Of a DNA stretch of 64,000 bases, positions 8,136-16,901 are shown in pieces. The notes below the pieces were generated by a model, which did no database searches, was not told where the DNA came from, and saw only the letters and a program-made list of their open reading frames with translations. Source of the stretch: Dinghuibacter silviterrae (GTDB lineage: Bacteria; Bacteroidota; Bacteroidia; Chitinophagales; Chitinophagaceae); the NCBI RefSeq assembly GCF_004366355.1, contig NZ_SODV01000001.1, forward strand, positions 1,116,001 through 1,180,000, in the 5' to 3' direction. How positions within the stretch are numbered: the stretch's first letter is position 1; each line of letters opens with the position of its first letter. The position numbers and the translations under genes were made by a program.

Positions 8136-11069
8136 ATGATAAAGCTATTCTGTGCAGCCGCTTTTTCCCTGCTCACGCGGACGACACTCCAGGCTCAGGT
8201 GCCGGATGCCGTGGCCAGGCACTGGGCGGACAGCGTGCTCTTAAGGCTCAGCGTAAATGACAAGATCGCACAATTGATGGTAATCCGGGCGTCGGACCAG
8301 GCGCGGTACTACACCGCGGAGACGGAGGACGCGGTCCGGCGGTACCACGTCGGCGGGCTTTGTTTTTTCCAGGGCGGACCCGTCCGGCAGGCGGAGCTGA
8401 CCAATGCGTACCAGCAGATGAGCGCGGTCCCGTTGCTGATCACGCAGGACGCCGAATGGGGCCTGGGGATGCGCCTTGACAGCGTCGACGCCCTGCCCCA
8501 CCAGATGATGCTGGGGGCGGTCCGGGACACGGGGCTCATCGAACGCATCGGTGAACAGGCCGGTATACAATGCAAGCGGCTGGGCGTCACCATGGACCTG
8601 GCGCCCGATATAGACGTCAACAACAACCCCGATAACCCGGTAATCAACGACCGGTCTTTTGGGGAAAATAAATATACCGTCGCCCGGTACGGCGCGTTGT
8701 ACGTCAAAGGACTCGGGCGGCAAGGAGTGATGGGTTGCGCCAAACACTTCCCCGGACACGGGGATACCCAGACCGACTCGCACCTGGACCTGCCCGTCAT
8801 CCGCAAGACGCGGGCGGAGCTGGATTCCCTGGAGCTCTACCCGTTCCGGAGCCTGGTGGCGTCGGGCGTACCTGCGGTTATGGTGGGGCACCTGTATATC
8901 CCCGCCCTGGATGCCCGGGAGAACCGCCCTACGTCGCTCTCCGACAAAGCCATCGGTTTATTGAGGCAGTGGGGCTATACAGGGATCGTGATGACCGATG
9001 CCCTTGACATGAAGGGTGTCACCAAATACTTTCCAAAGGGCAACGCTGCCCTCGAAGCGTTGCGCGCAGGCAACGACCTGTTGTGTCTCCCCGTGGACGT
9101 CAAAGCAACGCTGAAGTCGGTGCGCAAAGCGGTCCGGCATCACGTCCTTTCCGCGGCCAGCCTGGACGACAAGGTCCGCAAGGTACTGATGGCGAAATAT
9201 ACCTATGTAGGCGTGTCTCCCCGGGTGGTTGACACCGGTCACCTCGTCCAGGACCTGAATGCGGGAACTGCTGTGCTCCGGCGGCAGGTGGCGCTGGAGG
9301 CGCTGACGCTCCTCCGCCGTGACAACCCGCGGTTATTCCCCTTGTTGAACCGGCCGGAACGGATCGAACAGGGCGACAGTACTGCGCTCCGGGTGGCCTA
9401 CCTGGGGATCGGGTTGGAAGACGACAATGCTTTTGCCCGGAAGATTCGCGAAGGGTATCGCGCCGACGCCTTTTATTTCCCTTATACAGAAGGGATGGAG
9501 CGTGTTCCCACCCTTCTCCGGCTGTTAAAAGGGAATTACCAGGCCGTAGTCGTTGGCATACACGGGTATAGCCGCAGACCACAGGGACACTATGGGTTGA
9601 GCGCGCCCGCCCTTGCCTTGCTGGACAGCCTGCAGACCTTTTCAAATGCCGTGACCTTTGTGTTTGGTAATCCGTATGCGATAAGGTATTTCCCCGGGAT
9701 GCACAACCTCGTCGCCTGTTACGAGGACGACTCGGTCACCCAGTGCGTCGCCGCGGAAATGCTCGCCGGCCGGAAGGAGCCGATGGGCGTATTGCCCGTA
9801 AGCGCCGGAGGTTTTGCCGTGGGAACGGGCCTGCAACCGGCTGTTCCGCCGGAACCATTGCCGATGCCGGCCGCCCGGCCGGAAGACGTGGGGCTTAACG
9901 CCCGGCGGCTCCAGGTCATTGATTCCCTGGCCGAAGACGCCATCGCCCGTCACGCCACGCCCGGTTGCGTGGTCCTGGTGGCCAGGAACGGGAAGATCGT
10001 CTGGGACAAGGCGTATGGCTATATGACGTTTGACCGGACCGAATCCGTGCGCCCGGACGACCTGTATGACCTGGCCTCGGTCACCAAGATCTGCGCCACC
10101 ACTGTCTCCGTGATGCAGCTCTACGATGAGGGCAAGATCGACCTGGACAAAACATTGGGCGACTACCTGCCCTGGCTCGCCGGTACGGACAAGGCCGGTC
10201 TTTTCCTAAGGGACATCATGCTCCACCAGGCGGGTCTGAAAGCCTTTATACCCTTTTACAAAGACGTGTCCGACAAAAAGGATGATCCGCTCCCGGCTTT
10301 TTTCACCGGCCGTCCGGAAACGGGTTTTACCGTACGCGTCGCCGAAGGCCTGTACATGCGCAACGACTATGTCGACAGCATGTACCGGCAGATCGCTACC
10401 AGCCCCCTGGGCCCGGAAGGCAAGTATGTATACAGCGACAACGACTTTATACTGATGGGCAAAATCGTGGAGGCCGTCAGCGGGATGTCCCTCGACCAAT
10501 ATGCCCGGCAACACTTTTATGTGCCCCTGGGCATGATCACGACGGGTTTTCATCCGAGAGATCGTTTTCCGCTTTCGCAGATCGCTCCGACCGAAGACGA
10601 AAAAACATTTCGCCGCCAGCTTCTCCGGGGTGACGTACACGACCCGGGTGCGGCGATGTTTGGCGGCGTCAGCGGACACGCCGGTTTGTTCAGCGACGCT
10701 TACGATTTGTCCATCCTGCTCCAGATGCTCCTCAACGGGGGAGAAATGAACGGCGTCCGCTACATCCGGGACAGTACGGTCCGGTATTTTACGGACTACC
10801 ACAGCACCATCAGCCGCAGGGGTTTTGGCTTTGACAAACCGGAAAAGGACAATGCCGGGCGCCCGGATCCCTATCCTTGCCGGAGCGCCTCCCCGGAAAC
10901 CTTTGGTCATACCGGTTTTACCGGGACCTGTATATGGGTCGACCCCGTATACAACCTGGTTTTTGTTTTCCTGTCCAACCGGGTTTGCCCGGACGGGAAC
11001 AACAACCTTTTGTCCAAGCTGAACGTACGGAGCAACATCCAGGAAGCGATCTATCAGGCCATGGAGTGA
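8136..11069 (+). CDS. GH3 beta-N-acetylhexosaminidase / serine beta-lactamase-family fusion
   Basis: 977 aa, exported (signal peptide about 1-21 ending LQAQ). The N-terminal glycoside hydrolase family 3 part carries the NagZ signature KHFPGHGDTQTDSH near residue 200, and a GH3 C-terminal-like domain follows to about 570. The C-terminal 400 residues are a penicillin-binding/class C beta-lactamase-like serine hydrolase with S648-V-T-K651, a YSDND motif near 766 and HTGFTG near the end. This architecture is known in Bacteroidota and suggests periplasmic peptidoglycan turnover: release of N-acetylglucosamine plus an esterase, amidase or carboxypeptidase activity. The ATG at 8136 directly follows an in-frame TTG. 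The 3' end overlaps the convergent acyltransferase by 16 nt. Confidence 0.93.
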   Translation: MIKLFCAAAFSLLTRTTLQAQVPDAVARHWADSVLLRLSVNDKIAQLMVIRASDQARYYTAETEDAVRRYHVGGLCFFQGGPVRQAELTNAYQQMSAVPLLITQDAEWGLGMRLDSVDALPHQMMLGAVRDTGLIERIGEQAGIQCKRLGVTMDLAPDIDVNNNPDNPVINDRSFGENKYTVARYGALYVKGLGRQGVMGCAKHFPGHGDTQTDSHLDLPVIRKTRAELDSLELYPFRSLVASGVPAVMVGHLYIPALDARENRPTSLSDKAIGLLRQWGYTGIVMTDALDMKGVTKYFPKGNAALEALRAGNDLLCLPVDVKATLKSVRKAVRHHVLSAASLDDKVRKVLMAKYTYVGVSPRVVDTGHLVQDLNAGTAVLRRQVALEALTLLRRDNPRLFPLLNRPERIEQGDSTALRVAYLGIGLEDDNAFARKIREGYRADAFYFPYTEGMERVPTLLRLLKGNYQAVVVGIHGYSRRPQGHYGLSAPALALLDSLQTFSNAVTFVFGNPYAIRYFPGMHNLVACYEDDSVTQCVAAEMLAGRKEPMGVLPVSAGGFAVGTGLQPAVPPEPLPMPAARPEDVGLNARRLQVIDSLAEDAIARHATPGCVVLVARNGKIVWDKAYGYMTFDRTESVRPDDLYDLASVTKICATTVSVMQLYDEGKIDLDKTLGDYLPWLAGTDKAGLFLRDIMLHQAGLKAFIPFYKDVSDKKDDPLPAFFTGRPETGFTVRVAEGLYMRNDYVDSMYRQIATSPLGPEGKYVYSDNDFILMGKIVEAVSGMSLDQYARQHFYVPLGMITTGFHPRDRFPLSQIAPTEDEKTFRRQLLRGDVHDPGAAMFGGVSGHAGLFSDAYDLSILLQMLLNGGEMNGVRYIRDSTVRYFTDYHSTISRRGFGFDKPEKDNAGRPDPYPCRSASPETFGHTGFTGTCIWVDPVYNLVFVFLSNRVCPDGNNNLLSKLNVRSNIQEAIYQAME

Positions 11070-12199
11070 ACCGGGGCGGGTTCTCCCCGGACGGCCTTTG
11101 CGGGGCCATGGAACCGGTCTTTCAGCTTCAGGAATTTCTTTTCAAAAAGGTAATAGGACGCGCAGGCGACGAGGAGCAGGACCGGGATGTTTACCCAGAA
11201 AGCATCCCCGTGGGGAATGGTGTGTGCCCAGGGCTGGTGGTTTGTAAAAAGCTGCTGCCAGATATAGAGACTATACGACAGCACGCCGATCCATTTCAGG
11301 AAAGGAATGTTCAGCAGCCGGTAAAACCACGACCCGGGCTGGAGACTCAACAGCACCGCCGCGCCCGCCAGGAGCGGGTTCGCATACATCCAGAAGGATT
11401 GCCACCCCCCCACCGTGATATTGAAGTGCCCGACCGCCACCAGGAGCACCAGGAACGGCGCCAGGAATCGATACTTCGAAAGGACCTGCAGGGGGATCAT
11501 CCCCTTGAACATCAGGATGGCGCAAAAAGAGCCAAAAAGAATCGAGGTGATCCCTCTCCCGAACAGATCCACCCCGATGCCCAGGAGTATCCCCGTCGTT
11601 CCCGTGATGTGGCTATGATAGTACAGGATGGAAATCGGGGGACCGATCAGCAGCAGAATAAAGATCAGGCGTATATAGGTTCGGTAGTGGTATTTCAGCA
11701 AAAAAGGGACGACGAAATAAAACTGCTCTTCCACCGCCAGGCTCCAGAAATGCCCGGTTTGCCAGGACGTATCGTATACCGTCATCAGGTTTTTTACATA
11801 GAAAAAGGCCATCAGGAAATCGAGCCGCGCGATGTGCAAGGCAAAAACCTGGTTGATGACCAGCAAGACCAGTAGAAAGAGATAGGCAACCGGGAAAATC
11901 CGCAGAAAACGCCGGATATAGAAACGCTTCAGCGAAAAGGAGCCGGTCGTGACCTGCTCTTTTAGCAACAGGGTCGTGATCAGGAATCCGCTGATGGCAA
12001 AAAAGATCATCACCCCCGTGCTCCCGCTGATATACCGCCCATAAGGGGTGGTGTACAGGATATGACCTACAATGACAAAGATGATGGATATGGCCCTCAA
12101 ACCGTCCAGCGAAGGGAGGTAGGAAACAGAAAGGCTGGCAGGTATGGCATCAAAACGAGCGTCGCCGATGGTTTTCCATGCAGATCTCAAAGAGAGCAT
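11054..12199 (-). CDS. Acyltransferase family 3 membrane protein (OafA/YrhL-like)
   Basis: 381 aa with about ten hydrophobic segments. The N-terminal LPSLDGLRAISIIFVIVGH carries the R and H typical of acyltransferase-3 proteins, followed by GVMIFFAISGFLITTLL and FYIRRFLRIFPVAY, both family hallmarks. These enzymes O-acylate (often O-acetylate) sugars of surface polysaccharides at the inner membrane. The target here is unknown; it is far from the exopolysaccharide locus. The last 16 nt overlap the end of the convergent GH3 gene. Two AT-rich dyads lie upstream. Confidence 0.9.
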   Translation of the reverse strand: MLSLRSAWKTIGDARFDAIPASLSVSYLPSLDGLRAISIIFVIVGHILYTTPYGRYISGSTGVMIFFAISGFLITTLLLKEQVTTGSFSLKRFYIRRFLRIFPVAYLFLLVLLVINQVFALHIARLDFLMAFFYVKNLMTVYDTSWQTGHFWSLAVEEQFYFVVPFLLKYHYRTYIRLIFILLLIGPPISILYYHSHITGTTGILLGIGVDLFGRGITSILFGSFCAILMFKGMIPLQVLSKYRFLAPFLVLLVAVGHFNITVGGWQSFWMYANPLLAGAAVLLSLQPGSWFYRLLNIPFLKWIGVLSYSLYIWQQLFTNHQPWAHTIPHGDAFWVNIPVLLLVACASYYLFEKKFLKLKDRFHGPAKAVRGEPAPVHSMA

Positions 12200-12204
12200 A
12201 ATAG

Positions 12205-12223
12205 AATATTGGTAATCAATATT
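12205..12223. promoter_or_regulatory. AT-rich dyad upstream of the acyltransferase
   Basis: Seven-base inverted arms (AATATTG / CAATATT) flank a 5-nt spacer just 6 nt upstream of the acyltransferase ATG. The geometry fits an operator or a 5' leader hairpin. No protein is known for it. Confidence 0.4.
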
Positions 12224-12267
12224 AATGAAAAAAAATCAGATAGGAAGGAGAAATATGGAGCCATAAA

Positions 12268-12302
12268 CTAAATATTTTAGTAAATTGTGCTAAAATATTT
12301 GG
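12268..12302. promoter_or_regulatory. 13-bp inverted repeat upstream of the 2H-phosphoesterase gene
   Basis: Arms 12268-12280 and 12290-12302 are inverted copies at 12 of 13 positions, separated by 9 nt; the right arm ends 2 nt before the ATG at 12305. The whole 12200-12304 gap is AT-rich. The dyad would mask the start region if bound by a dimeric repressor or folded in RNA. Confidence 0.55.
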
Positions 12303-12304
12303 TC

Positions 12305-12910
12305 ATGGCTGTCAAACCCACCTCGATACCCCCCTTCCCCGAGGCCGAATACATGTTGGTCATTTCCCCTGAGGAACACCTGCAGGAGCGCATCGCGCGC
12401 GTCCGTCAAAGCCTTTCTGAAAAGACCGGCATCCGTACGCGGGAAGGCAAAACCCACATCACGCTGGCCCGCTGGCAGGCCTGGGATATGATGGAGGAAC
12501 GCCTGTTGCAGCGCCTCCGCGTCCTTGCCATGGAGCAATACCCGTTCCAGGTGCAGATGGAGGATTTCAAGGGGTTCCCTTCGCACACGGTGTGCATTCA
12601 GGTCCCTACCCGGGAACCCATCCTCCGGCTGGTGGCCAGGGTCCGAAAACACAAACGGCTGATGCGGTCCATGGAAAACGACCCCTATTTCGTCAGCGAG
12701 CCCTACCTGACCATCGCGCGCGGGCTGACCGCACCCCAATATGAACAGGCCATGCAGGTCTTGGGGGGCAAGCACTTCCACGCCTCCTTTGTGGCGAGTG
12801 CCATGCTGCTCCTCAAGCGGCGCGCCGGAGGACAGCCGTACCAGATACTGGCGCGGTTCGACTTCGAGCACCTGCCCGTCACGGCCCGGCAGGCCAGTCT
12901 TTTTGCATGA
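12305..12910 (+). CDS. 2'-5' RNA ligase / 2H phosphoesterase-like protein
   Basis: 201 aa. The segment THITLARWQ carries one HxT motif typical of 2H phosphoesterases (LigT/ThpR, cyclic nucleotide phosphodiesterases). The expected second motif reads PYLTIARG, with the histidine replaced by tyrosine, so catalysis may be lost or changed. The ATG at 12305 is preferred over a GTG at 12287 that lies inside the inverted repeat. The stop codon overlaps the start of the radical SAM gene (ATGA at 12907-12910), so the two products are translationally coupled and probably act together, perhaps on RNA or a nucleotide. Confidence 0.7.
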   Translation: MAVKPTSIPPFPEAEYMLVISPEEHLQERIARVRQSLSEKTGIRTREGKTHITLARWQAWDMMEERLLQRLRVLAMEQYPFQVQMEDFKGFPSHTVCIQVPTREPILRLVARVRKHKRLMRSMENDPYFVSEPYLTIARGLTAPQYEQAMQVLGGKHFHASFVASAMLLLKRRAGGQPYQILARFDFEHLPVTARQASLFA

Positions 12911-13998
12911 GAAACAAGAGGCTCATAAAACCTGCACAAGGCGATTCGCCAGACTACTTTCAGGGCCGGGGCGCCCAGATCAATACCCGGAACCGTTTCC
13001 TGCAACAGTCGTATGTGCAGGAACACGCCGAAGGGATCGACGAATGGGGACAGCCCGACGAAGCCACCATTTACCTGGAAGAAAATGCCAAGACCCTTGT
13101 CAACAAGGTGGACAGCCCGGACGTGGGGATGTGGTACAGCATGAACCCCTATCAGGGCTGCGAACACGGCTGTATCTATTGTTACGCACGGAACGCGCAC
13201 GAGTATTGGGGATACAGCGCCGGGAGCGATTTCGAGCACAAGATCCTGGTGAAAAAGAACGCCGCCCAGCTCCTGAGGAAATTCCTGGATCGCAAGGACT
13301 GGGAGGTGGTGCCGATCTCCCTGTCCGGCAATACGGATTGTTATCAACCCGCCGAAAGGAAGTTCCGGATCACGCGCAGCCTGCTGGAGGTGGCCCTGGA
13401 GTACCGGCAACCCATAGGGATCCTCACCAAAAACGCGGGCGTCCTCCGGGACGCGGACCTGCTTCGGGAAATGTCCTCCATGCGCCTGGTCACGGTATTG
13501 GTATCCCTCACGACGTTTAACGAGGACCTCCGCAGGGCGATGGAACCCCGGACGACGACGGCTCACCAAAGGCTAAAGGTGCTGGAGACACTGAGTAGTT
13601 GGGGGATACCCACGGGCGTGATGACCGCGCCCATGATCCCTGGCCTCAACGACCATGAAATGCCCGCCCTGCTCAAAGCGGCCAAAGAAGCGGGGGCATC
13701 CAGGGCCGGGTATACCGTTGTCCGGCTCAATGGGGCCATCAAGCTCCTTTTTCATGACTGGCTGTACAAGAATTTCCCGGACCGGGCCGACAAGGTTTGG
13801 CACCAGATAGAAGCCTGCCACGGTGGCAAGGTCAACGACAGCGAATTCGGACGGCGAATGAGCGGGGAAGGAGGCGAAGCCGACGTGATCCGCCAGCAGT
13901 TCCGCATCCATACACAACGCCTGGGACTCAACAGCGAGCGGCTTTCCCTGGATACTTCCCTGTTCCGCCGGCCCGGAGAACAAATGAGGCTTTTTTAA
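12907..13998 (+). CDS. PA0069-family radical SAM protein (spore photoproduct lyase-like)
   Basis: 363 aa. The radical SAM cluster motif CxxxCxxC appears as C-E-H-G-C-I-Y-C within MNPYQGCEHGCIYCYARN (about residues 79-96), followed by LSGNTDCYQP and VSLTTFNEDLRRAMEPRT. This layout matches the PA0069 family, related to spore photoproduct lyase, whose reaction is unknown. The end, SLFRRPGEQMRLF, resembles the short terminal peptide (QxxLF-like) by which some DNA repair proteins bind the sliding clamp. That is only a resemblance. It overlaps the 2H-phosphoesterase gene by 4 nt. Confidence 0.88.
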   Translation: MRNKRLIKPAQGDSPDYFQGRGAQINTRNRFLQQSYVQEHAEGIDEWGQPDEATIYLEENAKTLVNKVDSPDVGMWYSMNPYQGCEHGCIYCYARNAHEYWGYSAGSDFEHKILVKKNAAQLLRKFLDRKDWEVVPISLSGNTDCYQPAERKFRITRSLLEVALEYRQPIGILTKNAGVLRDADLLREMSSMRLVTVLVSLTTFNEDLRRAMEPRTTTAHQRLKVLETLSSWGIPTGVMTAPMIPGLNDHEMPALLKAAKEAGASRAGYTVVRLNGAIKLLFHDWLYKNFPDRADKVWHQIEACHGGKVNDSEFGRRMSGEGGEADVIRQQFRIHTQRLGLNSERLSLDTSLFRRPGEQMRLF

Positions 13999-14000
13999 CG

Positions 14001-14008
14001 TAGTTTTG
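14001..14008 (+). promoter_or_regulatory. -7 promoter box of the nucleotidyltransferase gene
   Basis: TAGTTTTG is a perfect TAnnTTTG match in the 29-nt gap after the radical SAM gene, 19 nt before the ATG at 14028. No -33 TTTG is apparent. Confidence 0.5.
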
Positions 14009-14027
14009 AGCCCTCATCGCCCGGAAC

Positions 14028-14753
14028 ATGCCACTGCAACGAGCCATTATTTTTGCCGCGGGACAGGGACCGCACCTCAAACCCTGGACAGACCAACATC
14101 CGAAAGCCCTGGCCCAGGTCAATGGCAAAAGCCTTCTCCAGCGCAACATAGAATACCTGCAGCGATACGGCATCAAGGACGTGATCGTAAACGTACACCA
14201 TTTTTCGGACCAGGTCATCGGTGAAATAGAGCGCAGCAAAGGGTGGGGAAGCCAGGTAACGATTTCCGACGAAACCGGTGGACTTTTAAGGACCGGAGGC
14301 GGTCTCAAACACGCCGCCTGGTATTTCGGTGACACCGACCCCTTCGTGGTGATGAACGTAGACATGCTCACCAACCTGGACCTGGACAAAATGCTGGCCT
14401 TCCACCAGTCCCACGGGTCCAAGGTGACGATGGCCGTGACCAAGCGGCTGACGTCCAGGAATTTCCTTTTCAACGACCAGGGCCGTCTTTGCGGGTGGAT
14501 CAACACCCAGACAGGTGAACAACGGATGTGCCGGGCAGACCATCCCCTTATCCCCAAGGCCTACAGCTGTATCAATATTTTCCAGCCATCGGTTTTCCCG
14601 CTGATCACCAAGACGGGTGCCTTTTCCATCATCGACCTGTATATAGAGGTCGCCAAACACGCACTGGTCTTGGGCTATGACCATACCGGGGATCAACTGG
14701 TCGACATCGGCCGCCCGGAAAGCATTGCCAAGGCGGAAATGTACTTTCAATAA
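14028..14753 (+). CDS. Sugar-1-phosphate nucleotidyltransferase family protein
   Basis: 241 aa, Rossmann-type NTP transferase fold. The nucleotide loop reads FAAGQGPHLKPW followed by PKALAQVNGK, where the family consensus is G-x-G-T-R-L-x-P; the arginine is histidine here. Substrate and metal residues appear in VVMNVDMLTNLDLD, and the segment ETGGLLRTGGGLKHA matches MurNAc-1-phosphate uridylyltransferase-like proteins (MurU relatives). It may make an NDP-sugar for cell wall recycling or polysaccharide. It is followed 6 nt later by an aldose-epimerase-like gene, probably in the same transcript. Confidence 0.85.
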   Translation: MPLQRAIIFAAGQGPHLKPWTDQHPKALAQVNGKSLLQRNIEYLQRYGIKDVIVNVHHFSDQVIGEIERSKGWGSQVTISDETGGLLRTGGGLKHAAWYFGDTDPFVVMNVDMLTNLDLDKMLAFHQSHGSKVTMAVTKRLTSRNFLFNDQGRLCGWINTQTGEQRMCRADHPLIPKAYSCINIFQPSVFPLITKTGAFSIIDLYIEVAKHALVLGYDHTGDQLVDIGRPESIAKAEMYFQ

Positions 14754-14759
14754 CTTGCT

Positions 14760-15692
14760 ATGTACCGTATAACCGAACAGCCCGATTCCATCCTCCTGAG
14801 CGGACCCGACGGCACCCAGGCCGAAATCATCCCTTCCTGCGGCGCGTTGCTCAACTATTTTGCCATACAAATCGGGGGAAAACCCTTTAACGTCATCGAC
14901 GCTTTTCCGGACCCTGCGTCCGCAAAGGGCGCCATCAAGCCCGCGTTTCAAAGCGCCAAGCTGTCTCCCTTCGTCTGCCGCATACGGGACGCACGCTATA
15001 GTTACCAGGGGAGCCTGTATGCCCTGGAGAAGTTCACCCTCAACGGGGCGGCCATCCACGGGTTGTTGTTTGACGAAGACTTTGTCCCGGTGGAATCCCT
15101 CGAAGGCCCCGATGAAGCCTCGGTGGCCCTGCGTTTTGTCTACAAAGGCACCGATCCCGGTTATCCCTTCACGTTTGACTGCCTGGTACGGTACACGCTC
15201 AAAGGCGCCTCCATCCGGTTGGATACCGAGGTCCTCAATACCAGCCACCGCAGCATCCCCCTGGCCGACGGCTGGCACCCTTATTTCACCCTGGGCAAAC
15301 CCATCGACGAACTGGAGTTCCAGTTCCACGCCCACGAAATGCTCGAATTCGAAAACCTCCTGCCCACCGGCCGCCGGCTTAGCAACACCCATTTCAACCG
15401 TTTGGAAAAGATCGGCAAGACCGAACTCGACAATGCTTTTGTTTTGGATAAAGGATACACCGGAGCTGCTTGCATCCTTCGGGACCCTTTGACCGGGATT
15501 AGTGTCGAGATCGCCCCCGACGCCAGCTACCCCATTCTCCAGATCTACACGCCTCCCCACCGTCGCAGCATCGCCATCGAAAACCTAAGCGGCGCGCCCG
15601 ATAATTTCAACAACGGGATCGGGTTGATCGAGGTGCAACCCGGGGAGGTGAAGGTGTTTTCGACGACGTATACGATACACGCGGGGCGTTAG
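14760..15692 (+). CDS. Aldose 1-epimerase family protein
   Basis: 310 aa. The beta-sandwich epimerase family is indicated by the N-terminal IIPSCGALLNYFAI, the middle GAAIHGLLFDEDFVP and the conserved ADGWHPYFTLG carrying a catalytic-type histidine. It would interconvert sugar anomers or bind a phosphosugar; the exact substrate is unclear. The ATG lies 6 nt after the nucleotidyltransferase stop codon. The last 4 nt overlap the convergent membrane acyltransferase gene, and no terminator separates them. Confidence 0.85.
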   Translation: MYRITEQPDSILLSGPDGTQAEIIPSCGALLNYFAIQIGGKPFNVIDAFPDPASAKGAIKPAFQSAKLSPFVCRIRDARYSYQGSLYALEKFTLNGAAIHGLLFDEDFVPVESLEGPDEASVALRFVYKGTDPGYPFTFDCLVRYTLKGASIRLDTEVLNTSHRSIPLADGWHPYFTLGKPIDELEFQFHAHEMLEFENLLPTGRRLSNTHFNRLEKIGKTELDNAFVLDKGYTGAACILRDPLTGISVEIAPDASYPILQIYTPPHRRSIAIENLSGAPDNFNNGIGLIEVQPGEVKVFSTTYTIHAGR

Positions 15693-16837
15693 ACCCGGAT
15701 GTATTTCTTCTTTTTGTCCAGGTAATAAGCGACGACCCAATAAAGCGCGATCAGCGTCACCGCGTACATGACGGCCGCGGCCCTTTTGTCGATCGCCAGC
15801 GGATAACAGACGTGGTTATAAAACCAGCCCAGCGGGGCCGTATGGATGGGCTTTCCGTCTACCGGGTCAATATCGTCCCACCGGATCAGTCGCTGGAGTT
15901 TGGGGAAAAAAGAACTGAGGATATATAGGAAAAGGGGATTCTTGCCAAAGACGTCAAAAAACTTTGTCCACCCTCCTTTCCACCCGCGGAACTCGATCAC
16001 GAAGACGAGGACCGACAGGGAAAGGATCGCCAGCCCCACGGTATAAAGAACATAGGAGCTCGTCCAGATCTTTTTATTGATCGGGAAAACCAGGTCCCAG
16101 CACAAGCCCAGCACGGCAAACACACAACCCGCGACAAAAAGGTTGCTCAGCATCTCATAGGTCTTGCCTTTGGTCAGGATATAATTCCCCACGAAATAGC
16201 CAAATACCATATTCCCCACCGCAGGAAGCGTGCTCATCAGGCCTTCCGGATCGAAGGGTACGCCCTCGCCATGGTACAGCAGCGCTTCTCCAAACACCGC
16301 CTTATCGACCTTTAGCCCAAAGTAACCCTGAAGGCTGTAAGGATCGCCCGGCGTACCAAATGCATAACACGCCCACCAATACAGCAACAAGATCGCCACG
16401 ACGGCCACAAATGCCCCTTTCGGCTTTAGATAGTACAGCAGGAAAGCGCCTATAAGGTAACAAAGCGCCAGCCGCTGTAAGACCCCCATGACACGGATCT
16501 GGCCGATCGCCCGGAACACCAGGTGGTCATCCTTCCACTCGAAAAAAGGCGCCCAGTTCAGGAGGTAACCGATGAGGAAAATCAGAAAGCTCCGCCAGAC
16601 GACTTTTTTCAAAAAGGCCCCCGGCCCCGCCTGCTCCAAACGCGGCAACACAAAGGCAAAGGCGTTCCCCATCGCAAAAAGGAAAAAGGGGAAGACCAGG
16701 TCCGTGGGTGTACACCCGTTCCAGGGCGCATGGTCCAACGGTGTGTATACAAACTTTCCCGCCTGGTTATTGACCAGGATCATCAGGACCAGCGTGGCTC
16801 CCCTGAAGACGTCTAAAGAGTAATAGCGCTCGCGCAT
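15689..16837 (-). CDS. HGSNAT/NagX-like membrane acyltransferase (DUF5009 type)
   Basis: 382 aa from the ATG at 16837. The long in-frame extension upstream to 16975 is Arg-rich and overlaps the next gene, so I reject it. YSLDVFRGATLVLMILVNN and the loop DHAPWNGCTPTDLVFPFF, with its histidine and WNG, are hallmarks of heparan-alpha-glucosaminide N-acetyltransferase-like proteins. About ten transmembrane segments follow. The bacterial members probably move acetyl groups across the inner membrane onto amino sugars. Confidence 0.88.
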   Translation of the reverse strand: MRERYYSLDVFRGATLVLMILVNNQAGKFVYTPLDHAPWNGCTPTDLVFPFFLFAMGNAFAFVLPRLEQAGPGAFLKKVVWRSFLIFLIGYLLNWAPFFEWKDDHLVFRAIGQIRVMGVLQRLALCYLIGAFLLYYLKPKGAFVAVVAILLLYWWACYAFGTPGDPYSLQGYFGLKVDKAVFGEALLYHGEGVPFDPEGLMSTLPAVGNMVFGYFVGNYILTKGKTYEMLSNLFVAGCVFAVLGLCWDLVFPINKKIWTSSYVLYTVGLAILSLSVLVFVIEFRGWKGGWTKFFDVFGKNPLFLYILSSFFPKLQRLIRWDDIDPVDGKPIHTAPLGWFYNHVCYPLAIDKRAAAVMYAVTLIALYWVVAYYLDKKKKYIRV

Positions 16838-16901
16838 TAGCGGAAGATACGCAAATAATTGTTGCGTGGTCGCCTTCGCCCGGGCGCGGCCCGGTGCCGC
16901 G

